Of a stretch of DNA of 64,000 nucleotides, positions 41,404 through 50,813 are shown one piece after another. The position numbers and the translations under genes are program-made. Position 1 is the first letter of the stretch, and the number at the start of each line of letters is the position of its first letter. The notes under the pieces are model-generated. The model had not been told where the DNA came from. It saw only the letters and a program-made list of their open reading frames with translations, and searched no databases. This DNA is from Flavobacterium sp. HBTb2-11-1. GTDB taxonomy: Bacteria > Bacteroidota > Bacteroidia > Flavobacteriales > Flavobacteriaceae. The stretch is taken from NCBI RefSeq assembly GCF_009826975.1, contig NZ_WUMO01000002.1, positions 533,925-597,924 on the forward strand, read 5' to 3'.

Positions 41404-44400
41404 CTACTTCTTTTTAATTGAAAACCTTTTAGCAATAACATCTGCAATTTTCTTAACATTTTCATCCTCACTATCTAGTAAAATAAGTGTAGAATCTTTT
41501 ATTAATTCTTTGAAACCGTTACCAAATTTTATTGCCTTATTGTTTTCAAATTTTAACAAATTTTCAATGTATTTTAGATTTTTAATATCAACTGCACTAC
41601 TAAGAGCTGTTTGGATTTCTAACCTAACATTGATAATATCATCATTAATTAGCGATGTAAAAAAAGATTTGTCAATAAAAGAATTATTTATTTCAAAGAA
41701 AATATCATTCAAGTTTTCTCTTCTTTCTTTTAATAATTTTGTAATTCGTTGCGAAAAATTATCAATATTTACATCATCTAGCAATTTAACAATATCATCC
41801 CAATCTTCTTTTATAAACTCACTAATTGTAAAACTACTACCAATTGATATGCTTTGCACAAATTCGTAAAGAGCATCATTTAAAACAATTCCTAAAGACA
41901 GATGATTGTTTTTTTCTTTCAATTTAAAAAGTATATCAAATAAATAATTATTACCGTCTTGAAGTGATTTGACAAAATCTTCCCTATTAAGCTTTCTTAT
42001 TTCAATTTCTAATTTATCGTACAATTCTTCTGAATTATCAGTTTTTAAGATTTCATATAGAACATAATTATTTACTGTCAAACTCAAATCCTCTGCTGTA
42101 ATTAATTCTTCTTTTAGATTTGAGTTTTCTAAAAATTTTATAATAATTCCACTAATACTATTATAACCTGACGGAGAATTACATGCAATATCACAGAGAA
42201 TAAAAAATGGATTTTCAATCTCAAATTCTTTATTATCATCATTTTTTAATAATAAATCAATTATGTCATAACACAAAATATTCCTTTTGTCATGTGACAA
42301 TAACCATATATTATTAAGCAAATGATTTTCTCTGTATTTATTATAAGTAAATTCTGCATTGTTCTTACTTGACACTGACCAATAATTTTTTATGTCTAAG
42401 ATGAAGCTATTTGCACTAGAGTGGTTTTGCGGAACAAAGTTTTCAATATTAAATAAATTTTCTTTATAAAAAATACTACAAAGTGTAGACATAATTTGAA
42501 CTACCAAACTATTACTAGAGCTTACATGATAAGCAACATTGTACAAATAATAACTTTTAAAAAAAACGTCAAAATCATAATCACCAATAAATTTATAATA
42601 AAGATTTTCAAATAATTTTATTGATTCAAAGGTAAATACCGTTCCACTTTGCATGCCATTATTCCACATCAAATGCTTATTCAATGGTTCAATAATTAAC
42701 CTAATATCCACTTCTGAATTTATACAATTATTTATTATTAAAAATTCTTCTTCTTCTATTTGTATCCCTTCTCCAATAAGCTCAATAATTTGTTTTAATA
42801 ATTCATCTGATGGATGAATTAAAAGCGAGATGTTTGAGAATTGACTTTGAACATTCATATTTCTCCAACTTTCAAAACTCACGTTTAATTTCCTATTTAC
42901 AAGCATACGATCACTACTTTCAAAAATATGATTTAATGTATCGATAAATATTTCATTTAACCCTAAATTATTTATATTTTGACTTTCCTTTTTATTTTCT
43001 TGATTTAAGTATATTTCTATAAAAAAGTTCCATAAAGTAACTATTCTTTCTCTTCGATCATATTTAGCCAATAATGTAGAAGCACTTTTCATATTATTAC
43101 AAAAATCGAAATCTAATGAAAAATTATACTCTTCATTTTTAACTAAATATTTTTCTAACAAACTTATATAGTTGGTGTATATTTCTCCATTAACTTCTTC
43201 AAAACAATCATTAATAGGAGTACTATATTTCAGATATTCACTAAATTGATTTGTATCTAATATAATTTTTTTAAAAATTGTCCAAAAAACATTTTCATAA
43301 TTAAATACCAATTCTTTTAACTCTTCGGGCTTGTTTTTAGTAAGAGCCGAAATAATTCTTGGTGTCAGTAATATTTGTGCTCCTTTATCTTTTTTCACTC
43401 CATAAACAATTGCTGAAATTTCTTGAATTGTTTCATCTTCAATCAAATTTATTTCCTCTTTAGGTATTTCCTCTCTTTTAATTAAATAATTAGCGATTTC
43501 ATCGTTTGACTTTCCCTGTAAGTATCTTTTAAAGCTATAGAGAGCTATACTCTTAGTAGAAATATCCTCTCCGTAATGATTTTTCAAAAAACCTACTTGA
43601 TTTAAATAAATCTTTATCTCTCGCGGTTTAGGATTATCTAAAATGTTTTTACGCGTTTTCTCAATTACTTCTTTAATTACCTTCTTATCTTCTTCTGACC
43701 AATTTATAAAAGCTTTTTCGATCATTTTATCAATAAAACCTAACCAATTTGAAACAATTGGTCTCGGAACATCTATTCTTACTTGAAAACTTTTATCGAA
43801 AAAAGATTTTGCAAAAGCATTATCAATTTCTTTTCCACCTTTTCCATCTTCTACATTGCTTTCCCAAATTTTCATTAAACTCTCTTCATCATAAGGTATT
43901 AGAGTAAAAATATGTTTAAAAAGCGTATAATCTTTTGAGTTAGGATTTTTATGCTGAATAAAAGTCTGTAAGGTTGACCAAATTTTTAAAGACAAATCAG
44001 CCTCTACTCTGTCTAAATTATCAAGAACAATTACTACTTTTCTTTTTGCAACCGAATTAAATATTTCAAGAATTTCCTTGAAGTATTTTTCAAACTCGAT
44101 AGAGCTTCTTTCATAATCAAGACTAACATCTTCGACAATTGTTTCACTTGAATTATTTTGTATAAATGACCAATCCTCTAGTTTCCCGCCTTTTTTATTT
44201 GTACAAAGCAAAACAATTAGATTCCCAAACAAAACCAAAAAAGGAGACAGAGAAAAAACTATTCCAAAACAAAGTGCTTTATTTATTGAACCTGTATTTT
44301 CAATAGTTATGTTATTGTAATCAACTGAAGATAGCAAAGCCAAGCCTATACTCAATATGAGAGTTGAAACTGTTAGAAAAAGACCAAGTTTAGTTACTGT

Positions 44401-44784
44401 TCTAAAAACATTAGTCGTTTTTGTCCTCTTCTCACCAGAAATAATTACTCTTTTATCTTCTAATTTTTTGACAACTTCTGTGTCAGATTCTATATCTTTA
44501 ATGCAATTAATAAAACTTTCAAGAAAAATTCTTCTGAGCGGATCTCCTTCATGTGCCCAAGCGTCAAAATAAAAAAAAACAAAATCTTTTTCTTTTTTCA
44601 ATAAATTAATTATTGTTGATTTCCCTGATCCCCATGGCCCAGATAACCCAATATTAATTCCTTCTTTTTCATTTTTTATTAAATTCAATAATGAGTTTTT
44701 TATCTTTTCATGAGTTTTGTCTTCATAAAAATCCTCTACTTCAACTTCTTCTCTTAAAATCGAGAATTTATATTTATTACTCAT
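41404..44784 (-). CDS. KAP-family P-loop NTPase
   Basis: 1126 aa. Walker A IGLSGPWGSGKSTIINLL near residue 48, two membrane segments at ~135-195 inserted in the NTPase domain, Walker B KVVIVLDNLDRVE near 250: the KAP layout. The long C-terminal part (~450-1126) is helical, with no recognised domain. KAP NTPases include PifA and QatA, both phage or plasmid defence proteins. Single-gene unit here. Confidence 0.85.
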   Translation of the reverse strand: MSNKYKFSILREEVEVEDFYEDKTHEKIKNSLLNLIKNEKEGINIGLSGPWGSGKSTIINLLKKEKDFVFFYFDAWAHEGDPLRRIFLESFINCIKDIESDTEVVKKLEDKRVIISGEKRTKTTNVFRTVTKLGLFLTVSTLILSIGLALLSSVDYNNITIENTGSINKALCFGIVFSLSPFLVLFGNLIVLLCTNKKGGKLEDWSFIQNNSSETIVEDVSLDYERSSIEFEKYFKEILEIFNSVAKRKVVIVLDNLDRVEADLSLKIWSTLQTFIQHKNPNSKDYTLFKHIFTLIPYDEESLMKIWESNVEDGKGGKEIDNAFAKSFFDKSFQVRIDVPRPIVSNWLGFIDKMIEKAFINWSEEDKKVIKEVIEKTRKNILDNPKPREIKIYLNQVGFLKNHYGEDISTKSIALYSFKRYLQGKSNDEIANYLIKREEIPKEEINLIEDETIQEISAIVYGVKKDKGAQILLTPRIISALTKNKPEELKELVFNYENVFWTIFKKIILDTNQFSEYLKYSTPINDCFEEVNGEIYTNYISLLEKYLVKNEEYNFSLDFDFCNNMKSASTLLAKYDRRERIVTLWNFFIEIYLNQENKKESQNINNLGLNEIFIDTLNHIFESSDRMLVNRKLNVSFESWRNMNVQSQFSNISLLIHPSDELLKQIIELIGEGIQIEEEEFLIINNCINSEVDIRLIIEPLNKHLMWNNGMQSGTVFTFESIKLFENLYYKFIGDYDFDVFFKSYYLYNVAYHVSSSNSLVVQIMSTLCSIFYKENLFNIENFVPQNHSSANSFILDIKNYWSVSSKNNAEFTYNKYRENHLLNNIWLLSHDKRNILCYDIIDLLLKNDDNKEFEIENPFFILCDIACNSPSGYNSISGIIIKFLENSNLKEELITAEDLSLTVNNYVLYEILKTDNSEELYDKLEIEIRKLNREDFVKSLQDGNNYLFDILFKLKEKNNHLSLGIVLNDALYEFVQSISIGSSFTISEFIKEDWDDIVKLLDDVNIDNFSQRITKLLKERRENLNDIFFEINNSFIDKSFFTSLINDDIINVRLEIQTALSSAVDIKNLKYIENLLKFENNKAIKFGNGFKELIKDSTLILLDSEDENVKKIADVIAKRFSIKKK

Positions 44785-44907
44785 TCCTCTCTTTTTAAAT
44801 TAACAATACAATTTTAAGATAAATCTTATGTGAAAAATCTTAATTAAACTGCGACTTATCAAAATAATATTAACATTTAACAATCATCAGTACTAATATT
44901 TTATAAA

Positions 44908-44945
44908 ATGAAAAGACGTTTGCATTTCTGCAAACGTCTTTTCAT
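44908..44945. terminator. Strong hairpin at the end of the accessory region
   Basis: Perfect 17-bp stem ATGAAAAGACGTTTGCA and its complement, 4-base loop. It terminates the SDR gene on the minus strand and bounds the KAP cargo. Confidence 0.85.
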
Positions 44946-44967
44946 TTCAAAGCAAACTATAAACCAA

Positions 44968-45711
44968 TCACCCCAAACTCATCCCACCATCCATAATAAC
45001 ATCAGCTCCAGTCATAAACACCGCAGCATCACTACTTAGATACGAAACCATTTGAGCCACATCTTCTGCCCTTCCCATTTGTTTTAGCGGGACTTTTTCT
45101 ACTACGACATTCATAATGCCTTTTACTGTCGTTTCGTCTAGACCTACTTTGTTCATGACTTCGGTTTGAGTTGGTCCTGGGCTAACCGAATTGACACGAA
45201 TTTTTCTTGGCGCTAATTCTAAAGCCGCCGATCTCATAAACGAATTCAAAGCCGTTTTACTCGCCGAATAAACCGAAGATCCCGGACCTGGCATACTGGC
45301 AGTGTTTGAAGAAAGAAATACTACCGAAGCGCCATCTTTCAGAATCGGAATAAATTTGCTTAAAGTGAAAAACGCGCCTTTTAGATTCACATTCATAATA
45401 TTGTCGTACAGCTCTACTGTGGTTTGTTCGATCGTTCCTAAACCCGCGATTCCTGCATTAACAAACAAAATATCAACTGAACCAAAATCGGCTTTTACTT
45501 GAGCGGCCAGTTTTTCGATATCCGAAATATTCGATTGATCTGCAATGATGGCAGTTACGTCCAATTCTAAAGCGGCTTTTTCTATGGCTTCTTTTCTTCT
45601 TCCTGTAATAATTACGTTTGCGCCTTGTTCTTTTAATTGTTTGGCTGTTGCATAACCTATTCCACTGTTTCCGCCTGTTATAACGGCTGTTTTATTTTTA
45701 AGATTTTCCAT
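44968..45711 (-). CDS. Short-chain dehydrogenase/reductase
   Basis: 247 aa classical SDR. TGGNSGIGYA cofactor loop, NAG motif in VNAGIAG, catalytic Ser in FLSSNTAS, YSASK with Tyr and Lys, INSVSPG-type VNSVSPGPTQT and MDGGMSLG end. Divergent from the HxlR gene, its likely regulator. Confidence 0.9.
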   Translation of the reverse strand: MENLKNKTAVITGGNSGIGYATAKQLKEQGANVIITGRRKEAIEKAALELDVTAIIADQSNISDIEKLAAQVKADFGSVDILFVNAGIAGLGTIEQTTVELYDNIMNVNLKGAFFTLSKFIPILKDGASVVFLSSNTASMPGPGSSVYSASKTALNSFMRSAALELAPRKIRVNSVSPGPTQTEVMNKVGLDETTVKGIMNVVVEKVPLKQMGRAEDVAQMVSYLSSDAAVFMTGADVIMDGGMSLG

Positions 45712-45755
45712 CTTTTGAATTATTTAAAATTTATTTGACAAATTTAAATTCAAAA

Positions 45756-45792
45756 TGGTATAACTTTGTAACCAGTATCATGGAGTATACCA
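45756..45792. promoter_or_regulatory. Candidate HxlR operator
   Basis: TGGTATA (45756-45762) and TATACCA (45786-45792) form a 7-bp inverted repeat with 23-base spacing just upstream of the SDR gene, between it and the divergent HxlR regulator. Confidence 0.5.
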
Positions 45793-45829
45793 AACTAATA
45801 AATTCGATTTGCTATGATTGATAAATTTA

Positions 45830-46060
45830 TAGCCACGAATGCACGAATTATTTTTATAATCTATGTCGAAAAATGTGATTAATTACACGAATCATATTGA
45901 TTGAATATCAATATAATTCGTAAAGGAAAACTTTGAAAAAAAAATCGTGACTCGAGTGACAGCGAATAGGCGAAGCAATTCGTGGCGGGAAAACTTTGGA
46001 AAAAAAGTTCGTGAATTACTTCGTCTGTCCGTTCGGTCTAGTCGTGGCGGAAAAAAATAA
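45830..46060. repeat. Degenerate CACGAAT / TCGTGGCGG repeat region
   Basis: Contains CCACGAATGCACGAATT, TTACACGAAT, and two TTCGTGGCGG-type words separated by GAAAACTTTGGAAAAAA. A typical dispersed repeat zone of this genome. No ORF. Confidence 0.5.
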
Positions 46061-46065
46061 ACAAT

Positions 46066-46401
46066 ATGGAAAGAAACCAGAAAGAAGAAGTACAGGCGCT
46101 TCAGGACACGTTGCATGTTTTGGGCGGAAAATGGCGTTTGCCAATCATCAATTCGATCTGTAACGGAAATCATCGTTTCAGAGAAATTGAACGCAGTATT
46201 CCGGGAATTACGACACGTATGCTTTCGCGAGAACTCAAAGAAATGGAATTGAATATGCTGATTAAAAGAACCGAAGATCGCGATGCTGAGATTCAGGTCA
46301 AATATGAATCGACACCCTATTGCAAATCATTTGGTCCAGTGATTGAAGAAATGATCAAATGGGGAAAATCACATCGAGAAGAAATCATTCGAAACTCTTA
46401 A
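46066..46401 (+). CDS. HxlR-family winged-helix regulator
   Basis: 111 aa. HxlR signature: VLGGKWRLPIINSICNGNHRFREIERSIPGI with TRMLSRELKEMELNMLIKR. Binds DNA as a dimer; usually controls the adjacent enzyme, here the SDR. No conserved sensing Cys at the N terminus, so the signal is not a classical thiol stress one. Confidence 0.85.
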   Translation: MERNQKEEVQALQDTLHVLGGKWRLPIINSICNGNHRFREIERSIPGITTRMLSRELKEMELNMLIKRTEDRDAEIQVKYESTPYCKSFGPVIEEMIKWGKSHREEIIRNS

Positions 46402-46410
46402 AATAGCCTC

Positions 46411-46700
46411 CCGTAGATTGCGCAGATTATACAAATCAAAAAAATCTGCTTTATCAGCTGAATCTGCGAGAGAAAAATAAAGAGACGCTAAAATTATTTT
46501 AACACTTAGAAACATAGATTTTTCTATTTGGGAAGAATTAAAAAACAAACTGGTTTCTAACACATAGCTTTGTGAAAACTCTCACCAGAATTCCTCTACC
46601 AGAATTGACAAAATTATGTTCAAGACTTAGCTTTATGTTTTTTATTAAAAATAAAATGACTTTTTTAAGCGTTCCAAAAAGCTATGTTACCATGTGTTAA
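46411..46700. repeat. Dispersed palindromic repeats, families 1 and 2
   Basis: 46411-46475: hairpin from GCGCAGATTATACAAAT and AATCTGCGAGAG words. 46498-46700: inverted-orientation copy of family 1 (ACACTTAGAAACATAGATTT, GTTTCTAACACATAG, AGCTATGTTACCATGTGTT). Compare 2312-2530. Confidence 0.65.
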
Positions 46701-47054
46701 AAAAAGAGCTACGGCAACTTATCAAATTTTAAAGTATTTAGGAAAATCACATTGAAAAGAAATCATTAGCAACTCTTAAAATAGATTTCCAGTATTACAA
46801 CGATTTAGTTGAAAAACAGCGGTAATAAGCGTATTTTTTACACATAAAAAGTATCACAATAAAGACCAAAAGTGAACGATTTTACCCCTTATTTTTCAGC
46901 ATTTTTCTCTAACTTAGCGCTCTACATTTTGAAATGTAAGATTAAAATAACCATTGTTTTGCGGCAAAACATTGAATGAAAAAGAATTACCATACTTTCT
47001 CTTACTTTTTTGCTGTCAAAACATTTCTTCTAATAATTTAGTTAATTGAAAACT
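46701..47054 (+). other. Leader region of the pentose phosphate operon
   Basis: AT-rich, no ORF. Two small hairpins lie before gnd: TACATTT-TG-AAATGTA (46923-46938) and TGTTTTGC-G-GCAAAACA (46955-46971). They may be leader structure or an operator; no known riboswitch was recognised. Confidence 0.4.
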
Positions 47055-48464
47055 ATGAACAAATTTGATTTTGGAATTGTAGGACTCGGTGTAATGGGCC
47101 GTAACTTACTTTTAAATATCGCCAGCCATAACTTTGCGGCTACAGGTTTAGACTTAGACACCGAAAAAGTCAATTCTCTTCAACAAGAAGCCGACGCCAA
47201 TCACACTATTGAAGCTACCACAGATGTAAAACATTTTGTAGAGCTTATCCAACAACCAAGAGCGATTATGCTATTGGTTCCTGCGGGAAAACCAGTTGAC
47301 AGCGCTATCGCTAGTTTATTGCCTCACTTAGATAAAGGAGACATCATCATCGACGGCGGAAACACTTATTTTACAGATACCGACAGAAGATTCATTGAAT
47401 TGTCTGAAAAAGGAATCCACTTCTTCGGAATGGGAATTTCGGGCGGTGAAAAAGGAGCCCGTTTCGGTCCTGCTATGATGCCAGGTGGAGATCAGAAAGC
47501 GTATGAAAGACTTCGTCCGATTTTTGAAGCCATTGCAGCAAAAGTAGACGGCGAGCCTTGCGTTGAATATTTAGGAAACGGTTCTGCTGGAAACTACGTA
47601 AAAATGGTTCACAACGGAATTGAATACGGAATCATGCAATTGATCTCTGAGATTTATGACTTAATGAAAAGAGGTTATAACTTGGATGACGCAACGATTC
47701 AGAAAACTTTTGAAGAATGGAATCAAACCGATGATTTGAGATCATATTTGATTGAAATCACTGGAAAAATACTGAAGCAAGAAGATACAGACGGAGGTCT
47801 TTTAATCAATAAAATTTCAGATTGGGCAAGATCCAAAGGGACAGGAAAATGGACTTCGCAAAACGCCATGGATTTACAAGTTCCAGTTCCGACAATCGAC
47901 GCTGCGGTTAATATGCGCGATATGTCTAAAACAAAACCTGAAAGAATTGAAGCGGCTAAAAAATTAGTTTGGAATTCTAATCCAAGCGATGTCAACGCAA
48001 GCGAAGCTATTGCTGCTTTAAAATCGGCTTTGTTCTTTTCTATCGTTGTTACGTATGCTCAAGGTTTAGCGCAGCTTCACATCGCTTCTAAAGAATACAA
48101 CTACGGATTAAATCTGGAAACGGTTGCTAAAATCTGGCGTGGCGGATGCATTATTCGTGCGACAATTTTAGAAGATTTCAGAAAAGCATACGTGGCAAAA
48201 GCAGATTTGCCAAACTTACTTTTAGATGGCAGCATCGCTTCAAAATTAACCGAAAATCAAGCAGGAATGCGTGCGGTGATTCAATTTGCTGTTCAAAAAG
48301 GCTTGCCAATTTCGGGATTAATGAATTCGTTAGCGTATTTTGATGCTTACCGATCTGAAAACCTTCCGACAAATCTAATTCAAGCACAACGTGATTTCTT
48401 TGGGGCACACACTTACGAGCGTATCGACAAAGAAGGCGTTTTCCATACCCAATGGGCTGAATAA
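47055..48464 (+). CDS. gnd: 6-phosphogluconate dehydrogenase
   Basis: 469 aa from ATG 47055; a TTG three codons earlier is less likely. NADP loop GIVGLGVMGRNLLLN, substrate motifs GISGGEKGARFGPAMMPGG and KMVHNGIEYG. Oxidative decarboxylation of 6-phosphogluconate to ribulose 5-phosphate with NADPH formation. First gene of gnd-zwf-pgl. Confidence 0.95.
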   Translation: MNKFDFGIVGLGVMGRNLLLNIASHNFAATGLDLDTEKVNSLQQEADANHTIEATTDVKHFVELIQQPRAIMLLVPAGKPVDSAIASLLPHLDKGDIIIDGGNTYFTDTDRRFIELSEKGIHFFGMGISGGEKGARFGPAMMPGGDQKAYERLRPIFEAIAAKVDGEPCVEYLGNGSAGNYVKMVHNGIEYGIMQLISEIYDLMKRGYNLDDATIQKTFEEWNQTDDLRSYLIEITGKILKQEDTDGGLLINKISDWARSKGTGKWTSQNAMDLQVPVPTIDAAVNMRDMSKTKPERIEAAKKLVWNSNPSDVNASEAIAALKSALFFSIVVTYAQGLAQLHIASKEYNYGLNLETVAKIWRGGCIIRATILEDFRKAYVAKADLPNLLLDGSIASKLTENQAGMRAVIQFAVQKGLPISGLMNSLAYFDAYRSENLPTNLIQAQRDFFGAHTYERIDKEGVFHTQWAE

Positions 48465-48496
48465 GACAACTAAAAAAAACAACACAACCACACACA

Positions 48497-50038
48497 ATGA
48501 CTAAAAACAAAAATATAAATCCGACAATTATTGTAATTTTTGGCGGAACCGGAGACTTGGCAAAGAGAAAGCTCTTTCCGGCTTTTCAGAATCTGTATCT
48601 TGATGGCCGTATGGCAGAGAAGTTTCAGATTATTGCTCTTGGTAGAGCTCAAAAAAGTGATGAGGAATTCCGCAGTTATGTTTTAGAAAATCTAAATACT
48701 TTCTCTAGAAAAAAAGGACTTTCTGATGCAGAAACTCAAAAATTTCTTTCGCATATAAGCTATCACAGTCTTGATATCGACAAAGAAGAATCGTATTTGG
48801 GATTGAGCGAAAAGATAAACAGTTTTGACTTAGAATTTGGCGAGCGTTCAAACCGTCTTTTCTATCTTTCTATAACGCCTTCTTTTATCTCGACCATCTC
48901 GAGCAATATCAAGAAAATTGGCCTTGCGGCGAATGCCAAACAGGATCGTATTATTATTGAAAAGCCTTTTGGTTACGATAAAGCTTCTGCAATAGAGTTG
49001 AATGAAATGCTTTCGCAAACTTTCAAAGAAGAGCAGATTTATAGAATCGACCATTATTTAGGAAAAGAAACAGTTCAGAATATTTTGGCTTTCCGTTTTG
49101 GAAATTCAATGTTTGAACCATTATGGAGCCGTAATTTTATTGATTTCGTGCAAATTACCGTTGCGGAAGAAGTCGGCGTTGAAGAACGAGGCGGATTCTA
49201 CGAAGGTGTCGGCGCATTGAAAGACATGATTCAGAACCATTTGTTTCAGATTTTATGCATGACCGCTATGGAAGCGCCTGCTTCTTTGGCAGCAGACGAT
49301 ATTAGAAATCGTAAAGCAGATGTGCTGAAATCAATCCGAAGAATTAAACCGGAAGAAGTTGATCATTACATTGTAAGAGGTCAATACGACGCTGGAACTA
49401 TCAATGGAAAACCTGTTCCGGGTTACCGCCAGGATAAAGGCATTGCTCCAGACTCTAATACAGAAACTTATGTGGCAATGAAAATTTATCTGGACAACTG
49501 GAGATGGCAAGGAATTCCGTTCTATCTGCGTTCTGGAAAAAGAATGGAAGAAAAACAGTCATCCATCATTATTCAGTTCAAACCAGTGCCACACTCTTCG
49601 TTTTCTTATGGAAAAGAAGGCATGACTCCAAACCGTCTGATTATTAATATTCAGCCGGATATGGACATCAAATTGCAGTTTATGACCAAAAAACCTGGTT
49701 TGTCAATGTCGTTGCGACCAGCCGAAATGGTATTTGATTATTTTGCTTGTTCGACTATGTCGCCAGAAGCGTATGAAACTTTATTGGCAGATGCTTTGGC
49801 AGGAGATCCTACTCTATTTATGCGTTGGGATCAGGTAGAAGAAGCTTGGGACGCGATTGAAACGATTCAGCAGGTTTGGAAGACTACTGCTCCAACCAAT
49901 TTCCCAAATTACAAAGCAGGAAGTTGGGGACCAGAAGAAGCTGATGAACTATTGGCACGTCAAGGACACAAATGGATTCCGAATACACAAAACATTAAAA
50001 AAGAAGAAGAAATTCTAAATGGTACAGATATACAATAA
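48497..50038 (+). CDS. zwf: Glucose-6-phosphate 1-dehydrogenase
   Basis: 513 aa. NADP loop IFGGTGDLAKRKLFPA and the substrate site RIDHYLGKETVQN with the catalytic His region. Entry enzyme of the oxidative pentose phosphate pathway. Starts 32 bp after gnd; its last 20 bp overlap the start of pgl. Confidence 0.95.
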   Translation: MTKNKNINPTIIVIFGGTGDLAKRKLFPAFQNLYLDGRMAEKFQIIALGRAQKSDEEFRSYVLENLNTFSRKKGLSDAETQKFLSHISYHSLDIDKEESYLGLSEKINSFDLEFGERSNRLFYLSITPSFISTISSNIKKIGLAANAKQDRIIIEKPFGYDKASAIELNEMLSQTFKEEQIYRIDHYLGKETVQNILAFRFGNSMFEPLWSRNFIDFVQITVAEEVGVEERGGFYEGVGALKDMIQNHLFQILCMTAMEAPASLAADDIRNRKADVLKSIRRIKPEEVDHYIVRGQYDAGTINGKPVPGYRQDKGIAPDSNTETYVAMKIYLDNWRWQGIPFYLRSGKRMEEKQSSIIIQFKPVPHSSFSYGKEGMTPNRLIINIQPDMDIKLQFMTKKPGLSMSLRPAEMVFDYFACSTMSPEAYETLLADALAGDPTLFMRWDQVEEAWDAIETIQQVWKTTAPTNFPNYKAGSWGPEEADELLARQGHKWIPNTQNIKKEEEILNGTDIQ

Positions 50039-50735
50039 CACCGACGAAATTAATACTAAAGCAGCGGATCTTTTTGTAGAATCAGCTCAAAAAGCGATTG
50101 CTGCAAAAGGCAAATTTACAGCTGTTCTTACAGGGGGTTCTTCTCCAGCAGGAATCTACAAATTATTGGCTTCTGATGCTTACAAAAATAAAATAGACTG
50201 GACTAAGGTTTATATTTTTTGGGGAGACGAAAGATGGGTGTCGCTAAATGATGATTTGAGTAATGCTAAAATGTCTTATTCAACTTTGTTAAGCCACGTG
50301 CCTATTCCGCAAGAAAATATTTTTGAAATGTACAAAGATGGCGTAACTCCTGAGGATTATGCTGCTGATTACGAAAAGTCTATCAGAACCGTTTTAGGCG
50401 AAGAAGGAAAATTTGACCTGATTTTATTAGGTATGGGAGACGACGGACACACAGCTTCTCTTTTTCCAGGTGAAGCAGTTCTAGAGGAGCAAACCAAATG
50501 GGTTGACGCTTATTATTTAGCTCCTCAGAAAATGTATCGTATCACGCTTACAGCTCCACTAATCAATAAAGCAAAAAAAATTGTAGTGGTAGCTTTTGGA
50601 GAAAAGAAAATCCACGCTTTGAAAGAAGTTACAACCGGAGCATACAATCCGACTTTATATCCAATGCAATTGATTAAACCAGTTTCTGGTGAATTATTGT
50701 TTTTGGTTGATAAAGTGGCAGCAGGAACGAATTAA
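50019..50735 (+). CDS. pgl: 6-phosphogluconolactonase
   Basis: 238 aa of the glucosamine-6-phosphate isomerase/DevB fold: TGGSSPAGIYKLLA, FWGDERWV and LLGMGDDGHTASLFPG. Hydrolyses the lactone formed by Zwf. The ATG lies 20 bp inside zwf, which couples translation of the two. Confidence 0.95.
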   Translation: MVQIYNNTDEINTKAADLFVESAQKAIAAKGKFTAVLTGGSSPAGIYKLLASDAYKNKIDWTKVYIFWGDERWVSLNDDLSNAKMSYSTLLSHVPIPQENIFEMYKDGVTPEDYAADYEKSIRTVLGEEGKFDLILLGMGDDGHTASLFPGEAVLEEQTKWVDAYYLAPQKMYRITLTAPLINKAKKIVVVAFGEKKIHALKEVTTGAYNPTLYPMQLIKPVSGELLFLVDKVAAGTN

Positions 50736-50754
50736 TTCAAACTTATATAAAAAC

Positions 50755-50796
50755 AAAAAAGGTTTATACTTTTAAACGAAAGTATAAACCTTTTTT
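50755..50796. terminator. Bidirectional terminator
   Basis: Perfect 18-bp stem AAAAAAGGTTTATACTTT with its complement, 6-base loop. Ends pgl and the convergent lipoprotein gene. Confidence 0.9.
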
Positions 50797-50813
50797 GTTT
50801 TCTTACTGCAATA

